Below are positions 6,476-7,887 of a DNA stretch of 7,887 bases, piece after piece; position 1 is the stretch's first letter; every line of letters begins with the position of its first letter. The stretch spans positions 1 to 7,887 of the forward strand of contig JAAZHF010000451.1 in the NCBI GenBank assembly GCA_012510865.1. Reading direction: 5' to 3'. A model generated the notes under the pieces. That model did not search any database. It was not told where the DNA came from and saw only the letters and a list, made by a program, of their open reading frames with translations. Origin of the DNA: Gammaproteobacteria bacterium. GTDB lineage: Bacteria > Pseudomonadota > Gammaproteobacteria > Xanthomonadales > Xanthomonadaceae. The translations under genes and the position numbers were made by a program.

Positions 6476-6554
6476 GCCCGCGCCCCCGCCGCGGCGAGGC
6501 CCGCGCGGTGCAACGCAGGGGTGCGCTCGCGGCGGCAGTGGCCGGCCCGGAGCC

Positions 6555-7034
6555 TCAGCGGCCCAGGATCACGTCCGCGATGATCCCGGTGGCGATGGCG
6601 ACCAGCAGGAAGTCGCCGGCGTCGCTGCGCCGCCACTGGTAGCCGCGCGGCGGGTGGTGCAGGCCGTACGGGCCGTAGTCGTGGATGACGTAGGTCGGTG
6701 CGTACCCCGCATGGCGGTAGTGGCGGCCGCGTGCCCACGGCGGCGGGCCGCGGTAGGCGCTGGGATGGTGGACCACCACCGGCCGCGGCACGTACACCAC
6801 GCGGGTGTCGCGACGGTCATGGCGGCGGTCATGGCGGCGGTCGTACCGGTAGTCGCGACGGCGGTCGTCGCGGCGATGGTCGGCGCGGCGGTGGTCGTGG
6901 CCGCGGCGCCATTCCTGGCTGGAATGGCCGCGGTCGTGGCCGCGACGGTGGTCGCGCGCGTCCGCCGGGGCCGCGAACGCGACTCCGAGCGCCAGCGCGA
7001 GGGCGGCCAGTCCAAGGGTGCGGGTCGGATTCAT
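6555..7034 (-). CDS. Exported His/Arg/Asp-rich protein with RcnB-like C-terminus
   Basis: The 159-residue protein starts with a typical Sec signal peptide: Arg5, a Leu/Ala core at 7-22 and a likely cleavage after Ala26 (ADA). Residues 27-78 are low complexity and rich in Arg, Asp and His, with eight histidines and an exact RRHD repeat near 66-73. The C-terminal part, from about 94 ([13 protein letters not shown]) through [20 protein letters not shown] to GIIADVIL, matches the shape of the RcnB family, whose E. coli member is a periplasmic factor in nickel/cobalt homeostasis. Whether this protein handles metal is inference from the family and the His content. The ATG at 7034 is preferred over a GTG one codon earlier because GGAGAG (7040-7045) is five bases from the ATG and only two from the GTG. 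It is followed by glyA on the same strand and diverges from ettA. Confidence 0.85.
   Translation of the reverse strand: MNPTRTLGLAALALALGVAFAAPADARDHRRGHDRGHSSQEWRRGHDHRRADHRRDDRRRDYRYDRRHDRRHDRRDTRVVYVPRPVVVHHPSAYRGPPPWARGRHYRHAGYAPTYVIHDYGPYGLHHPPRGYQWRRSDAGDFLLVAIATGIIADVILGR
6814..6849. repeat. 12-bp tandem repeat in the exported protein gene
   Basis: CGGTCATGGCGG occurs twice exactly (6814-6825 and 6826-6837) and a third time with changes (6838-6849). It encodes the Arg-Arg-His-Asp repeats. As an in-frame 12-bp unit it can change copy number without breaking the gene. Confidence 0.75.
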
Positions 7035-7039
7035 CACGG

Positions 7040-7045
7040 CTCTCC
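7040..7045 (-). promoter_or_regulatory. Ribosome binding site of the RcnB-like gene
   Basis: GGAGAG on the minus strand lies five bases before the ATG at 7034 and decides for that codon over the GTG at 7037. Confidence 0.6.
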
Positions 7046-7116
7046 GGCAGGGGTCGTGGTCCGACTATCGGATGCCCTCGCTGAACCCCCGCGTTACCGC
7101 GCCGTGACGACGTTCA

Positions 7117-7154
7117 GCTTGCCGGGCCGCGCCCCCGGGGAAGGCCCGGCAGGC
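7117..7154. repeat. Inverted repeat upstream of the ettA -10 box
   Basis: Arms 7117-7128 (GCTTGCCGGGCC) and 7143-7154 (GGCCCGGCAGGC) are reverse complements over 12 bp with one mismatch, which would be a G-U pair in RNA. The loop is 14 nt and itself contains CCCCGGGG. It ends two bases before the TATAAT at 7157, where a -35 and spacer would lie, so it could be an operator. It lacks a T-tract on either strand and is not an intrinsic terminator. Confidence 0.55.
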
Positions 7155-7156
7155 CG

Positions 7157-7162
7157 TATAAT
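7157..7162 (+). promoter_or_regulatory. Candidate -10 element for ettA
   Basis: TATAAT is an exact match to the sigma70 -10 consensus in GC-rich DNA. It predicts a start of transcription near 7169 and a leader of about 65 nt. No clear -35 hexamer is seen at 16-18 bp upstream, because that place is taken by the GC-rich inverted repeat 7117-7154. The leader contains a 14-bp palindrome, CCCGCCCGGGCGGG (7198-7211). Confidence 0.6.
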
Positions 7163-7224
7163 TCCCGCATCCCCTTCCACGCTTCCGCCCGCGGCCGCCC
7201 GCCCGGGCGGGGCCACGCTGCACC

Positions 7225-7228
7225 GGAG
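7225..7228 (+). promoter_or_regulatory. Ribosome binding site of ettA
   Basis: GGAG lies five bases before the ATG at 7234 and supports that start. Confidence 0.65.
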
Positions 7229-7233
7229 TCCCC

Positions 7234-7887
7234 ATGTCGCAATACATCTACACCATGAACGGTGTGTCCAAGACGGTCCCGCCGAAGCGCCAGATCATCA
7301 AGGACATCTCGCTCTCGTTCTTCCCGGGCGCGAAGATCGGACTGCTGGGACTCAATGGCTCCGGCAAGTCCACCGTGCTGCGCATCATGGCCGGGGTCGA
7401 CACCGACTTCAGCGGCGAGGCGCGCCCGCAGCCCGGGATCAAGGTCGGCTACCTGCCGCAGGAACCGGAGCTGGACCCGGAGCACACCGTCCGCCAGGCG
7501 GTCGAGGAAGGCGTGGGCGAAGTGCTGCAGGCACAGGCGCGGCTTGACGAGGTGTACGCCGCCTACGCCGAGGAAGGCGCGGATTTCGACGCCCTGGCCA
7601 AGGAGCAGGAGCGGCTCGAGGCCATCCTCGCCGCCGGCGACGCGCACACCCTGGAGAACCAGCTGGAAGTAGCCGCGGCCGCACTGCGACTGCCGCCGTG
7701 GGACGCGAAGATCGGCAAGCTGTCGGGCGGCGAGAAGCGCCGCGGGGCGCTGTGCCGCCTGCTGCTGCAGAAGCCCGACATGCTGCTGCTGGACGAGCCC
7801 ACCAACCACCTGGACGCGGAATCGGGCGAATGGCTGGAGCAGTTCCTCCAGCGCTACCCCGGCACCGTGGGCGCGGTCACCCATGAC
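7234..7887 (+). CDS. ettA: Energy-dependent translational throttle EttA, 3' end beyond the right edge
   Basis: EttA is an ABC-F ATPase that binds the ribosomal E site and gates entry into elongation according to the ATP/ADP ratio; it is cytosolic and has no membrane part. 218 codons are visible of about 555. They cover the first nucleotide-binding domain: Walker A GLNGSGKST at 39-47, Q-loop region YLPQEP at 73-78, the EttA arm insertion at about 95-140 (charged, helical), signature LSGGEKRR at 163-170, Walker B LLLDEPTNHLD at 184-194 with catalytic Glu188, and switch His217. Glu188 has the same number as in E. coli EttA. MSQYIYTMNGVSK is the typical EttA N-terminus and separates it from the paralogues Uup, YheS and YbiT. 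The second ATPase domain is outside the window. Confidence 0.96.
   Translation, partial: MSQYIYTMNGVSKTVPPKRQIIKDISLSFFPGAKIGLLGLNGSGKSTVLRIMAGVDTDFSGEARPQPGIKVGYLPQEPELDPEHTVRQAVEEGVGEVLQAQARLDEVYAAYAEEGADFDALAKEQERLEAILAAGDAHTLENQLEVAAAALRLPPWDAKIGKLSGGEKRRGALCRLLLQKPDMLLLDEPTNHLDAESGEWLEQFLQRYPGTVGAVTHD

Noticed and set aside
5402..6583. Plus-strand frame of 393 codons
   Set aside because: It is antisense to glyA, which is fully intact; the product has no family features.
6654..7547. Plus-strand frame of 297 codons crossing the intergenic region into ettA
   Set aside because: It runs antisense to the signal-peptide protein and then out of frame with ettA, which has clear ABC-F motifs in its own frame.
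1..7887. Mobile element, phage, defence or biosynthetic gene cluster
   Set aside because: All recognised genes are conserved core functions in a familiar order. There is no integrase, transposase, tRNA-associated repeat or composition break; the only mobile-like sequence is the REP-like doublet.

Overview
The window looks like chromosomal DNA from a high-GC gammaproteobacterium of the Xanthomonadaceae (Lysobacter/Luteimonas/Xanthomonas type). This rests on very high GC, on proteins that resemble xanthomonad versions as I remember them (RibH with an SRWN motif and a PVANGVLAV segment, NusB, RibD), on the gene order glyA-nrdR-ribD-ribE-ribB-ribH-nusB-thiL, and on a REP-like palindrome of the GTGGGAGCGGC type common in this group and in pseudomonads. 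No database search was possible, so the genus is not fixed.

Layout. Most of the window (1-6439) is one minus-strand cluster, read from right to left: glyA (serine hydroxymethyltransferase), nrdR (repressor of ribonucleotide reductase genes), ribD (pyrimidine deaminase/reductase), ribE (riboflavin synthase alpha type), ribB (DHBP synthase fused to a degenerate GTP-cyclohydrolase-II-like domain), ribH (lumazine synthase), nusB (antitermination factor) and thiL (thiamine-phosphate kinase, cut by the left edge). Most junctions are tight: 35, 22 and 9 nt gaps, then 27 nt, a 4-nt overlap and 16 nt. The one exception is 204 bp between ribE and ribB. It holds a perfect 26-bp inverted repeat (a REP-like doublet) and 12 imperfect G-run repeats that run into the ribE stop codon.

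To the right, 6555-7034 (minus) encodes a small exported His/Arg/Asp-rich protein with a C-terminal RcnB-like domain. Divergent from it, starting at 7234 (plus), is ettA, the ABC-F energy-dependent translational throttle, cut by the right edge. Their shared 199-bp intergenic region has a consensus -10 box and a 12-bp inverted repeat on the ettA side.

How the genes work together. RibD, RibB, RibH and RibE cover every step of riboflavin synthesis except GTP cyclohydrolase II and the dephosphorylation step. The RibA-like half of the RibB fusion has no cysteine at all, so it cannot bind the catalytic zinc and a separate ribA is expected elsewhere. ThiL makes thiamine diphosphate, GlyA supplies one-carbon units and NrdR controls dNTP supply, so the cluster joins cofactor and nucleotide metabolism with transcription elongation (NusB). 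This is largely a conserved housekeeping region. The unusual part is the ribE-ribB spacer. I see no phage, CRISPR, toxin-antitoxin or other accessory system.
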